Assembly (NCBI GenBank): GCA_012840245.1
Contig: DULR01000017.1
Coordinates: 46,612-110,611 of the forward strand
Direction: 5' to 3'
Source of the DNA: Clostridiaceae bacterium
GTDB lineage: Bacteria; Bacillota; Clostridia; DSM-8532
Length of the DNA: 64,000 nucleotides
Shown: positions 54,677 through 64,000 of the stretch, piece after piece
How the letters are laid out: each line of letters starts with the position of its first letter
Position numbering within the stretch: the first letter of the stretch is position 1
Position numbers and translations under genes: made by a program
Notes under the pieces: model-generated
Told to the model about the DNA's origin: nothing
The model's input: only the letters and a program-made list of their open reading frames with translations
Databases searched by the model: none

Positions 54677-55789
54677 TTAGTGAACGATAGCCTTTTCTGT
54701 TTCCTTGTCAAAGATGTGCATATGCTGGATATCAAATACGACCTTGATGGTTTCGCCGGCCTGTGTCTTTGACTTAGGACTTACACGGGCTGTAAAGTTG
54801 ATATCGTTGATAACCAGATAGAGCAAGGTTTCAGAACCAAGTCTTTCGGTAACTTCTACGGTAGCTGTCAGAGGAGTATTGTTCGGATCATTGATGAACG
54901 GTTCGTCCTCATGTACATCTTCAGGACGAATACCGAAAATAACTTCACTGCCGATATATCCCTGCTTTTCAAGGGCAGAAGCCTTGTCAGCGGGAAGTTC
55001 GAGCTTGTATTCTCCGAATATAAGGTATACCTTGTCACCCTCTTTAGCAACAAGAGCATTAGCCATATTCATCTGCGGGCTTCCGATAAATCCTGCAACG
55101 AATACATTGACAGGCGCGTCATACAGCTCCTGCGGGCTGGCAATCTGCTGAATGAAGCCGTCCTTCATAACAACGATTCTGGTACCCATCGTCATAGCTT
55201 CTGTCTGGTCGTGGGTAACGTAGATGAATGTTGTGTTCAGTTTCAGGTGAAGCTTGGATATCTCGGTTCTCATCTGAACTCTGAGCTTGGCGTCAAGGTT
55301 TGAAAGCGGCTCGTCCATAAGGAATACCTTAGGTTCACGAACGATGGCACGACCCAGAGCAACACGCTGTCTCTGACCACCCGAAAGAGCCTTCGGTTTT
55401 CTGTCGAGGAGATGCTCGATCGAAAGGATCCTTGCTGCTTCATGAACTCTTCTCTTGATTTCATCCTTGGGAGTCTTTCTGAGCTTGAGACCGAATGCCA
55501 TGTTGTCAAATACGGTCATGTGAGGATACAGAGCGTAGTTCTGGAAAACCATCGCTATATCTCTGTCCTTGGGAGCAACGTCATTGCAGAGCTTGTCGCC
55601 TATGTACAATTCACCTGATGTGATCTCTTCAAGACCTGCAATCATTCTCAGTGTGGTTGTTTTACCGCAACCTGAAGGTCCAACGAGAATAATAAACTCT
55701 TTATCTTCGATTTCAATGTTAAAGTCGCTTACAGCAGTTACACCACCCGGATACGTCTTGAATACGTTTTTCAAAGTTACGCCTGCCAT
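54677..55789 (-). CDS. ugpC: CUT1 ABC transporter ATPase (MalK/UgpC/MsmX-like)
   Basis: 370 aa. Walker [11 protein letters not shown]-loop [13 protein letters not shown], signature [16 protein letters not shown], Walker [17 protein letters not shown] and switch His in VTHDQTEAM are intact. The C-terminal OB-like regulatory domain (about 240-370; [14 protein letters not shown]) is typical of CUT1 ATPases. It stands alone, with no permease next to it, while two importer operons in this window lack an ATPase. In Bacillus MsmX energises several CUT1 importers, so the same sharing is likely here. Confidence 0.93.
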   Translation of the reverse strand: MAGVTLKNVFKTYPGGVTAVSDFNIEIEDKEFIILVGPSGCGKTTTLRMIAGLEEITSGELYIGDKLCNDVAPKDRDIAMVFQNYALYPHMTVFDNMAFGLKLRKTPKDEIKRRVHEAARILSIEHLLDRKPKALSGGQRQRVALGRAIVREPKVFLMDEPLSNLDAKLRVQMRTEISKLHLKLNTTFIYVTHDQTEAMTMGTRIVVMKDGFIQQIASPQELYDAPVNVFVAGFIGSPQMNMANALVAKEGDKVYLIFGEYKLELPADKASALEKQGYIGSEVIFGIRPEDVHEDEPFINDPNNTPLTATVEVTERLGSETLLYLVINDINFTARVSPKSKTQAGETIKVVFDIQHMHIFDKETEKAIVH

Positions 55790-55971
55790 TAAATTTCCCT
55801 CCTGATTTGTGCATTAAAGCAAAAGTATTTTCGTGGTATTATTAATGTTATATCAAACCCTTGTGTAAAACTACCTTATAAATCAACAAAAATAAAAAAT
55901 GCCTTTTAGCTACTTTGTATAGAAAAATATTCACAAACTATACGATAAAAATAATAAATATGAACTATAAT
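55790..55971. other. AT-rich divergent intergenic region
   Basis: Very AT-rich DNA between the ATPase gene and argC. It must hold the ATPase promoter, but no pair of boxes is convincing. No ORF, and no structured RNA was recognised. Confidence 0.5.
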
Positions 55972-56001
55972 ATTGAATTTTTATACATTGATATGTATAA
56001 T
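55972..56001 (+). promoter_or_regulatory. argCB promoter with overlapping candidate ARG box
   Basis: TTGAAT (55973-55978), 17 bp, TATAAT (55996-56001). ATTGAATTTTTATACATT (55972-55989) matches 16 of 18 positions of the TNTGAATWWWWATTCANW arginine box and covers the -35 and spacer. Confidence 0.6.
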
Positions 56002-56103
56002 TATGAAAGATATTCGGGCTTTTTTTGTATCATGTAAATAATTTTATTTTTATATTTTTATGTATTATTACTAACAATTAAAAATAAACAGGAGGAACAG
56101 ATC

Positions 56104-57147
56104 ATGCTGAGACTGGGGATCATAGGAGCGACCGGATATGTAGGCGCTGAAATCGTGCGTCTTCTCGCCCTGAGAGATGATATGAAAATCACCACCGTTG
56201 TTTCAAACAGCTTCGCCGGCCAGCCTTTTTCCGAAGTGTATCCGTCTTTCAGGGGAATTTATGATGAAATATGCGATGGGATGGATATAGATAAAGTTGC
56301 CGATAAAGCCGATTTTTTCATTACTGCGCTTCCCCACGGCGTTTCAACTACCGTCATACCGAGGCTTCTGGAAAAGGGAAAAAGAATCATTGACCACAGT
56401 GGTGATTTCAGATTCAGGGATGTGAAGGTCTATGAAGAATGGTACAAGGTCACCCACTCTTCTCCTGAACTTGTAAGCCGGGCGGTCTATGGCCTTCCTG
56501 AGCTTTACAGGGATAAAATCAAAAACGCCGACCTGGTTGCCGATCCCGGCTGTTATCCTACATGCTCCATATTGGGAATCGCGCCTGCTTTGGCCAATAA
56601 GTTGGTTTCACATAAAAATATAGTGATAAGCGCAGCCTCCGGTGTTTCCGGCGCCGGAAGAAAATCAGATCTTCCTTATGCCTTCTGTGAGGTGGATGAA
56701 AATTATAAGGCATATGGCGTAGTGAACCACCGTCATACTCCTGAAATAGAACAGGAGCTCTCCCTGATATGCGGCGAAGAGGTCATCGTGTCCTTCACAC
56801 CCCATCTGGTTCCCATGAAGAGGGGAATGCTTGCGACCATAACTCTTGACCTCACAGATGCCGAAATAACGGCCGATGAGGTTAGGAAAGCTTACCTTGA
56901 CTTCTACAGAAACGAGCCTTTTGTGCGTATCCTTCCTTCGGGACAGCTGCCTCAGACCAAGCTGGTTTCAGGCTCGAATTATATAGATATAGGAATAAGT
57001 GTTGATAAACGCGCCAAAAAGCTTATAATTATTTCTGCATTGGATAATCTGGGTAAAGGATCTGCAAGTCAGGCCATTCAGGCTCTCAATATCATGGCCG
57101 GTTTTGAAGAAACCAGAGGGCTTTTAACTCCCGGATTATATCTATAG
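56104..57147 (+). CDS. argC: N-acetyl-gamma-glutamyl-phosphate reductase
   Basis: 347 aa, CAGGAGG upstream. NADP site GIIGATGYVGAEIVRLL, catalytic Cys in VADPGCYPTCSILGIAPAL, catalytic His in HRHTPEIEQEL, and SGVSGAGRKS. It is the third step of arginine synthesis, reducing acetylglutamyl phosphate to the semialdehyde. argB lies about 100 bp downstream. The other arginine genes (argJ, argD and so on) are not in the window. Confidence 0.95.
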   Translation: MLRLGIIGATGYVGAEIVRLLALRDDMKITTVVSNSFAGQPFSEVYPSFRGIYDEICDGMDIDKVADKADFFITALPHGVSTTVIPRLLEKGKRIIDHSGDFRFRDVKVYEEWYKVTHSSPELVSRAVYGLPELYRDKIKNADLVADPGCYPTCSILGIAPALANKLVSHKNIVISAASGVSGAGRKSDLPYAFCEVDENYKAYGVVNHRHTPEIEQELSLICGEEVIVSFTPHLVPMKRGMLATITLDLTDAEITADEVRKAYLDFYRNEPFVRILPSGQLPQTKLVSGSNYIDIGISVDKRAKKLIIISALDNLGKGSASQAIQALNIMAGFEETRGLLTPGLYL

Positions 57148-57173
57148 TAATTCAGAAGGCGGGCTAATAATAT

Positions 57174-57227
57174 AAAGGACTGTCCCCCCGCGCACAAAAT
57201 GTGCATAAAGGACCGTCCCCTAAACAC
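57174..57227. repeat. REP-like element between argC and argB
   Basis: AAAGGACTGTCCCCCCGCGC then ACAAAATGTGCATAAAGGAC and CGTCCCCTAAACAC. It carries the ATGTGCAT arm, like the element at 46272. It interrupts an otherwise simple operon. Confidence 0.65.
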
Positions 57228-57245
57228 AGGAAAGAGGTATTAAGT

Positions 57246-58157
57246 ATGTTTGATTTTTCTGAACTGATCAAAAAAGCCGGTATCCTTGTCGAGGCTTTGC
57301 CATATATCCAGGCGTTAGCAGGCAAGACAGTAGTGATCAAGTACGGCGGAAACGCAATGATAAGCGAAGAGCTCAAGCATTCGGTGATGGAAGACATAAC
57401 CCTTTTGAAATATATAGGGTTGAATCCGGTAGTCATACACGGAGGAGGACCGGACATCACCAGTGCCTTAAAGAATTTCAACATCCAGTCGGAGTTCGTC
57501 AACGGCCTGAGAAAAACAGACAAAAAGACCATGGAAGTCGCCCAGATGGTGCTGATGGGGAAAACCAACAAGGAAATAGTTTCCCTGCTCAATCAGAAGG
57601 GTGGCAAGGCCATCGGCATATGCGGGATCGACGGCATGCTTTTCGAATGCGATAAGCATTATGAGATGGTTGACAACGAAAAAGTCGATCTGGGATATGT
57701 CGGAAAAATAACAAAGGTAAACACCCGTGCCCTTGAGATCCTCACCAGGGACGAGTATATCCCTGTCGTTGCTCCTATCGGGACCGATAAGACCGGCCAG
57801 AGCTACAATATCAATGCCGATACCGCAGCTGCTGAGCTCGCTGCGGCTCTTAAAGCCGAGAAACTCATCCTCCTGACCGATGTGGAGGGTGTCAAAAACT
57901 CCAAAGACAATGATTCCATACTTCACGCGATAACCAGTGAAAAGGTGATACAGCTTATTGATGAAGGTGTAATCGTAGGAGGAATGATACCTAAGGTTCT
58001 GGGCTGCGTTTATGCCCTTCAGCATGGTGTCGGAAGAGCCCACATCATTGACGGACGAATCCCCCATTGCATATTGCTTGAGATCTTTACCAACAAAGGT
58101 ATCGGAACCATGATCACCGAGAAAATCAGGCCTTATTATGAAAAAGAGCAATTATAA
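57246..58157 (+). CDS. argB: Acetylglutamate kinase
   Basis: 303 aa from the ATG at 57246. The open frame back to 57201 runs through the REP-like element and is not coding. Motifs: [47 protein letters not shown] and GGMIPK. It phosphorylates N-acetylglutamate, the second step of arginine synthesis. The N-terminal helix ([22 protein letters not shown]) resembles the extra helix of arginine-inhibited, hexameric enzymes, so feedback inhibition is likely. Confidence 0.95.
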   Translation: MFDFSELIKKAGILVEALPYIQALAGKTVVIKYGGNAMISEELKHSVMEDITLLKYIGLNPVVIHGGGPDITSALKNFNIQSEFVNGLRKTDKKTMEVAQMVLMGKTNKEIVSLLNQKGGKAIGICGIDGMLFECDKHYEMVDNEKVDLGYVGKITKVNTRALEILTRDEYIPVVAPIGTDKTGQSYNINADTAAAELAAALKAEKLILLTDVEGVKNSKDNDSILHAITSEKVIQLIDEGVIVGGMIPKVLGCVYALQHGVGRAHIIDGRIPHCILLEIFTNKGIGTMITEKIRPYYEKEQL

Positions 58158-58397
58158 ATGGATTTATGGGGTATATATATAACAGTAATCAATTTCAGAC
58201 CATATTTTGCGTATACTTCACCCGGACGACTTGTTGGACGATCTTTTTGGAAACATAATGAATATAATATCAAAATCAGCTATGCAACATGGAATTAATA
58301 TAGTAAAATGTCTAAAAAGGCAATTTTGCAGTAATGTTTCAGGCTGATTTTGACGAATTAAATATTGTATTATTAGCTTTTATTGGGGGTTTCAAAA

Positions 58398-59648
58398 ATG
58401 GACGAAAAGAAAAAGGTGGATTTTAACAAGCTTGTTCTTATGGGCACTACACTGGTCGGCCTTATTGTCGGTTTAATCGTGAGCCTGATAACGACAAATT
58501 GGATCAATCTTCTTTTATTCCCTGTTTTCGGCTTTGTAGTCGCCCTGATGGTCAGAGTGGCCTTCGAAGTATCGGTAAAGAAGTCAGCTGAAAAGTTTTC
58601 AAAAGAGATGCAAAGAATCAAAGACGGCGACTTTTCCGTATTTATAAACCCGAAAGAATACGGAATCCTCGGAGGAGTGGCCTCCACTGTAAACTCTGTA
58701 TTAAGTGAAATCAGAAATCTCATAGACAGCTTCTTTAAATTGTCAAGACTTATTAAAAGCGCTTCATTCACTGTTGATGAAGTATCACAGGGTGCTTTTG
58801 ACGCAATAAATTCGATCGCAAAAACAGCAGTGGATATATCCCAGGGTGCTACAAGCCAGGCAGAAGAAGCACAGAACGGAGTTTTGTCGGTAGAAAAATT
58901 ATCTGTTCAGATAAATAACGTATATGAAAGCTACGGCGATATCTCCAAAGAAACTGAAAAGATCGGTCAGGTCAACGTTGCGGGCGCCAAAGCCGTTGAA
59001 ATTCTGAGGGAGAAATCCGAGACGAACTTCAGTGCTGCAGAAAAGATCTTCGCCGTTATGGAGAAGCTTGTTAATATTGCACAGCAGATCAGTTCATTTA
59101 CATCGACCATTGAAAATATAACAGAGCAGACGAACCTTCTGGCCCTGAATGCGGCAATAGAAGCTGCCAGAGCAGGAGAAGCCGGTCTGGGCTTCGCGGT
59201 CGTCGCCGATGAAGTAAGAAAACTGGCTGACCAGAGCAGGGCCTCGAACCTTGAAATCACCAACCTCGTTGAGAGCATCAGCAATGAATCGAAGATGGCA
59301 GTTCAGGTAATGGAAGGTCTGAGAAAAGCCTCCGAAGAACAGATCGCGTCGGTTGAAACCACAAGGCAGGCATTTGATGACATCAACAACGCTATCAATA
59401 CGATAGTTGACAAGTTCAAAATGGTCAATGAGTCCGTTGCCAAGATGCAGGAGGACAATAACGAGGTTATCCAGTCCATCGAACATATTTCCTCAGTTTC
59501 TCAGGAAACCGCAGCAGCCAGCCAGGAAATGTCGGCTACCACCGAATCGCAGATCAAAGCCTTTGCTGAACTGCAGGAAGCTTCCAAGAGCCTCAACAGC
59601 CTGGTAACCGATCTGGACAACAAGATTAAGAAGTATAAGCTGAACTAA
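58398..59648 (+). CDS. Methyl-accepting chemotaxis protein without extracellular sensor
   Basis: 416 aa from the ATG at 58398 (GGGGG 8 nt upstream). Two membrane helices at about 10-32 and 35-53 are separated by only a few residues, so there is no extracytoplasmic ligand domain. A short HAMP-like linker leads to the signalling domain, with the hairpin tip [38 protein letters not shown]. Methylation-type Gln/Glu pairs are seen in both coiled arms. It probably senses an intracellular or membrane state. No other chemotaxis genes are nearby. Confidence 0.88.
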   Translation: MDEKKKVDFNKLVLMGTTLVGLIVGLIVSLITTNWINLLLFPVFGFVVALMVRVAFEVSVKKSAEKFSKEMQRIKDGDFSVFINPKEYGILGGVASTVNSVLSEIRNLIDSFFKLSRLIKSASFTVDEVSQGAFDAINSIAKTAVDISQGATSQAEEAQNGVLSVEKLSVQINNVYESYGDISKETEKIGQVNVAGAKAVEILREKSETNFSAAEKIFAVMEKLVNIAQQISSFTSTIENITEQTNLLALNAAIEAARAGEAGLGFAVVADEVRKLADQSRASNLEITNLVESISNESKMAVQVMEGLRKASEEQIASVETTRQAFDDINNAINTIVDKFKMVNESVAKMQEDNNEVIQSIEHISSVSQETAAASQEMSATTESQIKAFAELQEASKSLNSLVTDLDNKIKKYKLN

Positions 59649-59681
59649 TCAATATCACATATTACATATTGTTATAAAAAT

Positions 59682-59718
59682 AAAAACTGCCGGCATATAT
59701 ATCTTGCTGGCAGTTTTT
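59682..59718. terminator. Bidirectional terminator between the chemoreceptor and DUF1858 genes
   Basis: AAAAACTGCCGGC pairs with TGCTGGCAGTTTTT around an AT loop. The U-rich end on both strands serves the two convergent genes. Confidence 0.8.
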
Positions 59719-59737
59719 CGCTGCAATCGTAAATGGC

Positions 59738-59929
59738 TTAGTTCAATTGATTTAATTTTTCCAGCATAACATCTACGTCCATGCCATGAACCTGTGCCGC
59801 TTCCTCGAGAGTCTCAGCCTGAGCAGACGGGCAGCCTACACAGCCCATTCCGAAGCTCATAAGAACCGGTACAGTTTTGGGGTTCGCCCTAATGACCTCA
59901 CCTATAGTCATTTCCTTCGTAATCTTCAT
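59738..59929 (-). CDS. DUF1858 domain small protein
   Basis: 63 aa from the ATG at 59929 (GGAGG 9 nt upstream; the frame to 59971 has no site). [49 protein letters not shown] is the typical DUF1858 pattern with a C-x2-C pair at about 29-32, the possible redox or metal-binding site. Such proteins resemble the N-terminal domain of some hydroxylamine reductases and hybrid cluster proteins, but the function alone is unknown. Confidence 0.85.
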   Translation of the reverse strand: MKITKEMTIGEVIRANPKTVPVLMSFGMGCVGCPSAQAETLEEAAQVHGMDVDVMLEKLNQLN

Positions 59930-60082
59930 ATTCAAGCCTCCTAAAAGCTTCATATTGATTTCAGCACTCAATTACGATTTGATTGCCGTAAAATTGATCA
60001 TTATAAAAATAGTTTAAATCATTTTAAGTAATTTTACTACATAATTTAAAATAAAAAAGTGATTATTATCACAAAACTCGTT

Positions 60083-60706
60083 TTATAAGCCTTTCACCAG
60101 AACTGCTCTCACCGGGGCTGCCTCAACGTTTTTTAGCTTGATGGGTGCTGCAAAAAGAAAATATTCCCCCTCCTCTATCCCGGATAGGCGCAAACCTTCC
60201 AGAACCACTATACCTTCTTTGAAAAGTATTTTATGGGCCGGGTGATCGGGCTGGTTCCTTTCAATTCCCAGGGCATCGATACCCACTCCCTTGATTTTTT
60301 TATCACGCAGATACTCTGCTCCGGACTTGTCAAGATAGATGAAGTCCCCTTCCAGAATATCCTCATGGCTGTTTTTGGTCTTGAGCAGGATAAAGTCGCT
60401 TTCCTTAATGTTCTTCCGCTCCAGATCGGCTTTTGATATTTTGTCGTTCGCATCTGTAAGATCGAGAACAGTGCATCTTGTTATGACCTTATCCAGTGAA
60501 ATACTTTCAAGCTTTTCACCGTCCTCAAGCATGTGGTACGGAGAATCCAGATGTGTGCCGGTATGCATGTTAATTTCGACTCTGGTTTCATATACGCTGC
60601 CGGTCCGATAATCGCTGTCAGCCGAAAACAGCGGCCTTTTTTCAGTCTTGCCCTTGTATACAGGCATATCGTGGTAAATATCCATGGAAATATCGTAGAT
60701 CTTCAT
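60083..60706 (-). CDS. Cyclase family metal-dependent hydrolase
   Basis: 207 aa from the ATG at 60706 (GGGAGG upstream). The signature H-x-G-T-H-x-D-x-P (MHTGTHLDSPYHML, about 50-60) supplies metal ligands, and DHPAHKILFKEGIVVLEGL is the conserved C-terminal part. Family members include kynurenine formamidase and other amide or ester hydrolases. It starts 4 bp after the zwf stop, in an operon. The product of zwf is a lactone, so hydrolysis of 6-phosphogluconolactone is a testable guess rather than an established function. Confidence 0.85.
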   Translation of the reverse strand: MKIYDISMDIYHDMPVYKGKTEKRPLFSADSDYRTGSVYETRVEINMHTGTHLDSPYHMLEDGEKLESISLDKVITRCTVLDLTDANDKISKADLERKNIKESDFILLKTKNSHEDILEGDFIYLDKSGAEYLRDKKIKGVGIDALGIERNQPDHPAHKILFKEGIVVLEGLRLSGIEEGEYFLFAAPIKLKNVEAAPVRAVLVKGL

Positions 60707-60710
60707 CCTG

Positions 60711-62201
60711 CTAAACCTCCCACCATTGTCTTCCGTCCTTCGCGAGAAGTTCAAAGGACCGTTTCGGTCCCATGGAACCTGCCTCGTAATTCGGAAAGTC
60801 TATTTTCTTCTCTGCCCTGTATGCGATGATCTTATCGGCAAACAGCCATGAAGCTTCTATCTCATCCCATCTTGAAAACAGGGTCGCATCTCCTCTCAAT
60901 ATATCATATATCAGGCGCTCATATGCCTCAGGAGTGTTTCCAAGCGCCGGATTGATATAACTTGTGTCCATCTTCGCCGGGATTATATCGTTGCGGGTGC
61001 TGAAATCCCTTGTGTTGAACTGGAAAAACACTCCCACATTAGGCTGTATCCGTATCACAAGCAGATTTGGTACCTGTTTGTAGCCCTCGTTGAAATACAG
61101 TATTTCGGGAAGGGATTTGAACTGTATGACTATTTCGGCAGAGGTCTTCCCCATTCTCTTTCCCGTCCTGATATAAAATGGTGTTCCTGCCCATCTGAAA
61201 TTGTTGATATGAAGCTTCAGAGCCACAAAGGTTTCGGTAGTGGAATCAGCGGGCACCCTGTCCTCTTCCCGGTATGAGACTACAGGGACTCCGTCAATCA
61301 CACCTCTTCCGTACTGGCCGAAAACAACATTGTTTTTCAAATGCCCCGGGGTAAAATCCTCAATAGCCTGAATGACCTTCAGCTTCTCGGTCCTTATGGA
61401 CTCTGTCTTCAGGTTCACAGGCGGTTCCATGGCTACAAGGGAAAGGATCTGCAGTATATGATTCTGAACCATATCCCGCATGGCTCCTGAGTGCTCATAA
61501 TACCCGCCACGGCTTCCCACACCGTTCTTTTCATTCAGGGAGATCTGGATATTGTCTATGAATTTATTGCTCCACAGGGATTCGAAAACAGTATTGCAGA
61601 AACGCAGCACCATGATGTTCTGGATCATTTCCTTGCCGAGATAATGGTCTATCCTGTATATGCTGCCTTCATCGAATACTTCCCTCAGCTTGTCATTGAG
61701 CTTTCTGGCGGTCATCAGATCCCTTCCGAAGGGCTTTTCGATCACCAGCCTGGTCCATCCGTCCGAGGCTGACAGATCATGATCATGCAGGCCCTGGACC
61801 ACCAGTTCGAAGTATTCCGGGGCTATGGCAAGATAAAATATCCTGTTGCCTCCGGTCCCATGCTTTTCTTCCAGTTCTTCAAGGAAGGTTTTGAGCCTGT
61901 CATAACCGCTCTGGTCGGTAAAATCGAACTGTACATAGTAAATCCGCTCCTTAAGCCTGTTCCAGTGTTCAGGATTGATTTTGTTCCTCGAACGCTCGTT
62001 CAGGGACTTGAAGACCTCTTCCCTGTACTGTTCCGATGTTTTTTCCTTCCTCCCTACCGACACGACTGCGAATCTCTCAGGCAAAAGTCTGTCATATACC
62101 AGATTATACAGGGCAGGCATAAGCTTTCTGTGGGTCAGGTCGCCCGTTCCGCCAAATATGACCATGATGGCCGAAAGATCTCTTCCAGGTTCATCTTTCA
62201 T
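60711..62201 (-). CDS. zwf: Glucose-6-phosphate 1-dehydrogenase
   Basis: 496 aa. VIFGGTGDLTHRKLMPALYNL is the coenzyme site and RIDHYLGKEMIQNIMVLRF the substrate-binding active site with the catalytic His. The length is normal. It oxidises glucose 6-phosphate to 6-phosphogluconolactone, giving NADPH. First gene of an operon with the cyclase-type hydrolase. No 6-phosphogluconate dehydrogenase or lactonase gene of the usual kind is in the window. Confidence 0.94.
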   Translation of the reverse strand: MKDEPGRDLSAIMVIFGGTGDLTHRKLMPALYNLVYDRLLPERFAVVSVGRKEKTSEQYREEVFKSLNERSRNKINPEHWNRLKERIYYVQFDFTDQSGYDRLKTFLEELEEKHGTGGNRIFYLAIAPEYFELVVQGLHDHDLSASDGWTRLVIEKPFGRDLMTARKLNDKLREVFDEGSIYRIDHYLGKEMIQNIMVLRFCNTVFESLWSNKFIDNIQISLNEKNGVGSRGGYYEHSGAMRDMVQNHILQILSLVAMEPPVNLKTESIRTEKLKVIQAIEDFTPGHLKNNVVFGQYGRGVIDGVPVVSYREEDRVPADSTTETFVALKLHINNFRWAGTPFYIRTGKRMGKTSAEIVIQFKSLPEILYFNEGYKQVPNLLVIRIQPNVGVFFQFNTRDFSTRNDIIPAKMDTSYINPALGNTPEAYERLIYDILRGDATLFSRWDEIEASWLFADKIIAYRAEKKIDFPNYEAGSMGPKRSFELLAKDGRQWWEV

Positions 62202-62357
62202 CGTTTCGAATCCCTCCCTCCCACGTTTGTATTTAACATATTATACAATAGTACATGTAACCATACTGTGACCAAAGTAACAAAATTTTTAACCTTTTAA
62301 GTACATCAGAAAGAGTTTACGATGATCCTTCTTCACCATACTATTCTTTTATAATAT

Positions 62358-62426
62358 GAAAAAGCGGTTATGGCATAAACCATAACCGTTTTTTATAGTT
62401 TAACCCGCATTATTAGCGGGTTTTTA
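62358..62426 (-). terminator. Terminator hairpins after hom
   Basis: Two stems: AGCGGTTATGG/CCATAACCGTT (62362-62390) and ACCCGC/GCGGGT (62403-62421). Leftward, the first ends in TTTTTC. Rightward both are also followed by T runs. Confidence 0.7.
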
Positions 62427-62453
62427 TATAGCATATTCTATTTTTGTGGAATT

Positions 62454-63758
62454 TTATTCAAAAATCCTCAGTCTCAGATAATCCTCCCTGACGAAATCAA
62501 ATTTCAGGATCTTCTGCAGAGCCTGCTCCATGGATCTTTCAAGGGCTTCATGAGTCAGAAGCACAATGGGAACGTAATTGTCCTTCTCATGGCTTTCCAG
62601 CTGGACCATTGAAGATATGGAAATGCCATACTCGGCCAGAACCCCTGAAATCATGGATAATACGCCGGGCTTATCAGCGGTCATGAAACGCAGATAGAAG
62701 CGGCTCTGGATATCCTCGATGGGTATGAGCCTGACGTTCTGTGTAAGGCTTATGGCTCTGTTGCTGTACTTTTCGCCCTCCTTTAGAAGCAGGTCCCTGG
62801 AAAGATCCACGATGTCGCTGACAATGGCGCTTGCGGTAGGACGTTCACCTGCTCCGGGGCCATAGAACATGGTGTTGCCGACAAAATCGCCTTTTACAAA
62901 GATGGCGTTGAGCTCATTGCTGACAGCAGCCAGAAGATGCGTATTGCTTATCAGTGTAGGATGGACTCGCAGATCCACGCCATCCTCATATCTCCTGTAA
63001 ATAGCCAGCAGCTTTATGGTCAGCCCGAAAGACTGGGCAAAACTCATATCCAGCTTTGTGATGCCGGTGATCCCTTCCACATATATTTTTTCAAACGGGA
63101 TAAAGGAATTGGAAGCGATGGAACCCAATATAGCCAGCTTGTGCGCAGCATCCCCGCCGCTTATATCCAGAGTGGGATTGGCTTCAGCGAAGCCCTTCCG
63201 CTGGGCTTCCTTCAAAGCATCAGCAAAATCCAGCCCTTCACGGTGCATTTTCGTAAGGATATAGTTGGTAGTGCCGTTCAGTATGCCGTATATGCTTTCG
63301 AACCTGTTTGCCACAAGCCCTTCCCTGAGCCCCTTGATTATGGGGATGCCTCCGCCGACACTGGCTTCGAACAGCAGATCCACATCGTTTTCCTGGGCAA
63401 TTTTATAAAGCTCCATGCCTTTCGTTGCGATCAGAGCCTTGTTGGCCGTTACGACATGCTTGCGGTTTTTAAGCGCTTTGCTGATAAAGCTGAAAGCGGG
63501 TTCATATCCTCCTATGGTTTCTACGACTATGTTGATATCTGGATCATCCAAAATCTCATGGGCGTTCGTGGTGCAGTATACCTGAGACAAATCAAGATTC
63601 CGGTCTCTGTTCCAATCCAGATCCGAGATTGATTTCAGATTATAAGTCAATGAAGATCGGGTTTTCAAAAGCTCCTTCTGCTCCAGAAGGATACGCGCTA
63701 CACCTGTTCCTACAGTTCCCAATCCTATTATTCCTATATTTACCTGACGATTTTCCAT
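62454..63758 (-). CDS. hom: Homoserine dehydrogenase
   Basis: 434 aa from the ATG at 63758 (AGAAGG 8 nt upstream; the GTG at 63767 would overlap that site). NAD site NIGIIGLGTVGTGVARIL, the catalytic Lys region VTANKALIATKG and substrate loop GGGIPIIKGLREGL. TNYILTKMHREGLDFADALKEAQ is the family signature. The C-terminal ACT domain (MTADKPGVLSMISGVLAEYGISISS) suggests feedback regulation by threonine or another amino acid. It makes homoserine for threonine and methionine. The promoter is about 110 bp upstream. Confidence 0.95.
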   Translation of the reverse strand: MENRQVNIGIIGLGTVGTGVARILLEQKELLKTRSSLTYNLKSISDLDWNRDRNLDLSQVYCTTNAHEILDDPDINIVVETIGGYEPAFSFISKALKNRKHVVTANKALIATKGMELYKIAQENDVDLLFEASVGGGIPIIKGLREGLVANRFESIYGILNGTTNYILTKMHREGLDFADALKEAQRKGFAEANPTLDISGGDAAHKLAILGSIASNSFIPFEKIYVEGITGITKLDMSFAQSFGLTIKLLAIYRRYEDGVDLRVHPTLISNTHLLAAVSNELNAIFVKGDFVGNTMFYGPGAGERPTASAIVSDIVDLSRDLLLKEGEKYSNRAISLTQNVRLIPIEDIQSRFYLRFMTADKPGVLSMISGVLAEYGISISSMVQLESHEKDNYVPIVLLTHEALERSMEQALQKILKFDFVREDYLRLRIFE

Positions 63759-63865
63759 GCTACACACCTTCTTTTATAAACTTGATCGGTTTTTCGACAA
63801 AACTTAGAAAAAAATTTGTTTTTATGGCTATTATATATATAATATCCTTTCAGTTCAATAAAAAA

Positions 63866-63894
63866 ACGATAACTATAATGCTCCCCTCTGTCAA
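63866..63894 (-). promoter_or_regulatory. Promoter of hom
   Basis: Leftward TTGACA (63889-63894), 17 bp, TATCGT (63866-63871). The leader to the ATG is about 100 nt. No riboswitch or T-box was recognised. The DNA from 63895 to 64000 shows no gene. Confidence 0.6.
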
Positions 63895-64000
63895 GACAAT
63901 TTTTTAAAAAACTTAAGTTAGGTTCTCCTTTCTTGATTTATTATACATAATTACAAAATAATGGTCCATAAGTGTGTAAAAACTGAGCGTTTATGCCGCG

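Overview
The window looks like a chromosomal stretch of a moderately low-GC, spore-forming anaerobic Firmicute, most likely a fibre-degrading member of Clostridia (Acetivibrio/Ruminiclostridium-like). This is inferred from the gene set: SpoVB and SigH (sporulation), ZapA, an S-layer-anchored GH18 chitinase, a GH9 enzyme, a beta-helix glycosidase, two CUT1 sugar importers, the electron-bifurcating Nfn pair, NADP-type glutamate dehydrogenase, strong AGGAGG ribosome sites and sigma-A promoters. No rRNA, tRNA, CRISPR array, prophage or intact transposase gene was seen.

Layout. 1-14.2 kb is a polysaccharide-uptake region: a beta-helix glycosidase and a partial membrane protein, a wall-anchored protein, two binding-protein-dependent CUT1 permeases without an ATPase, and a YesM/YesN-type two-component system. 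Three promoters here carry the same LacI-type operator at the transcription start. 14.5-15.8 kb is an SPFH membrane protein/ribbon-helix-helix pair under a palindromic operator. 16.1-17.5 kb is a TlpA/CcdA thiol-redox pair. 17.6-23 kb holds a 2-hydroxyacid dehydrogenase, a GH9 without signal peptide, a YjfB-type small protein and a Gfo/Idh/MocA oxidoreductase. 23.2-30 kb has citrate synthase, a four-gene overlapping CDP-glucose/glycosyltransferase operon and an iron-type alcohol dehydrogenase. 30-34.4 kb has a Cu/Zn superoxide dismutase, the chitinase, a CYTH protein and a DUF3298 protein. 34.6-42 kb is a PHP/prfA/ZIP operon, an Hsp20 gene bracketed by CtsR boxes, SpoVB, a lipoprotein with a duplicated domain, and a DUF368 membrane protein. 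42.2-46.2 kb is nfnAB and gdhA. 46.4-56 kb carries an M20 peptidase, dUTPase, a U32 protein/zapA operon, hemerythrin, a P-loop/Asp23-like ATPase with sigH, and the CUT1 ATPase that probably powers the orphan permeases. 56-64 kb has argC-argB with a candidate ARG box, a chemoreceptor, a DUF1858 protein, a zwf-cyclase operon and homoserine dehydrogenase.

The non-coding DNA is unusually patterned. Two dispersed repeat families occur: REP-like elements with a GGGGACGG core and several alternative arms, and a larger fold-back element built on tcattctgagcgaagc...aggatgac. They occupy six of the seven gaps between convergent genes, one has become the last codons of a dehydrogenase gene, and near-identical inverted copies bound a 0.55-kb non-coding island and the SOD gene. 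Nothing in the window is a wholly novel system beyond doubt. The best leads are the LacI-type regulon, the repeat families, the SPFH/RHH operon, the P-loop/Asp23 ATPase next to sigH, and a candidate small RNA with an exposed CCUCC.
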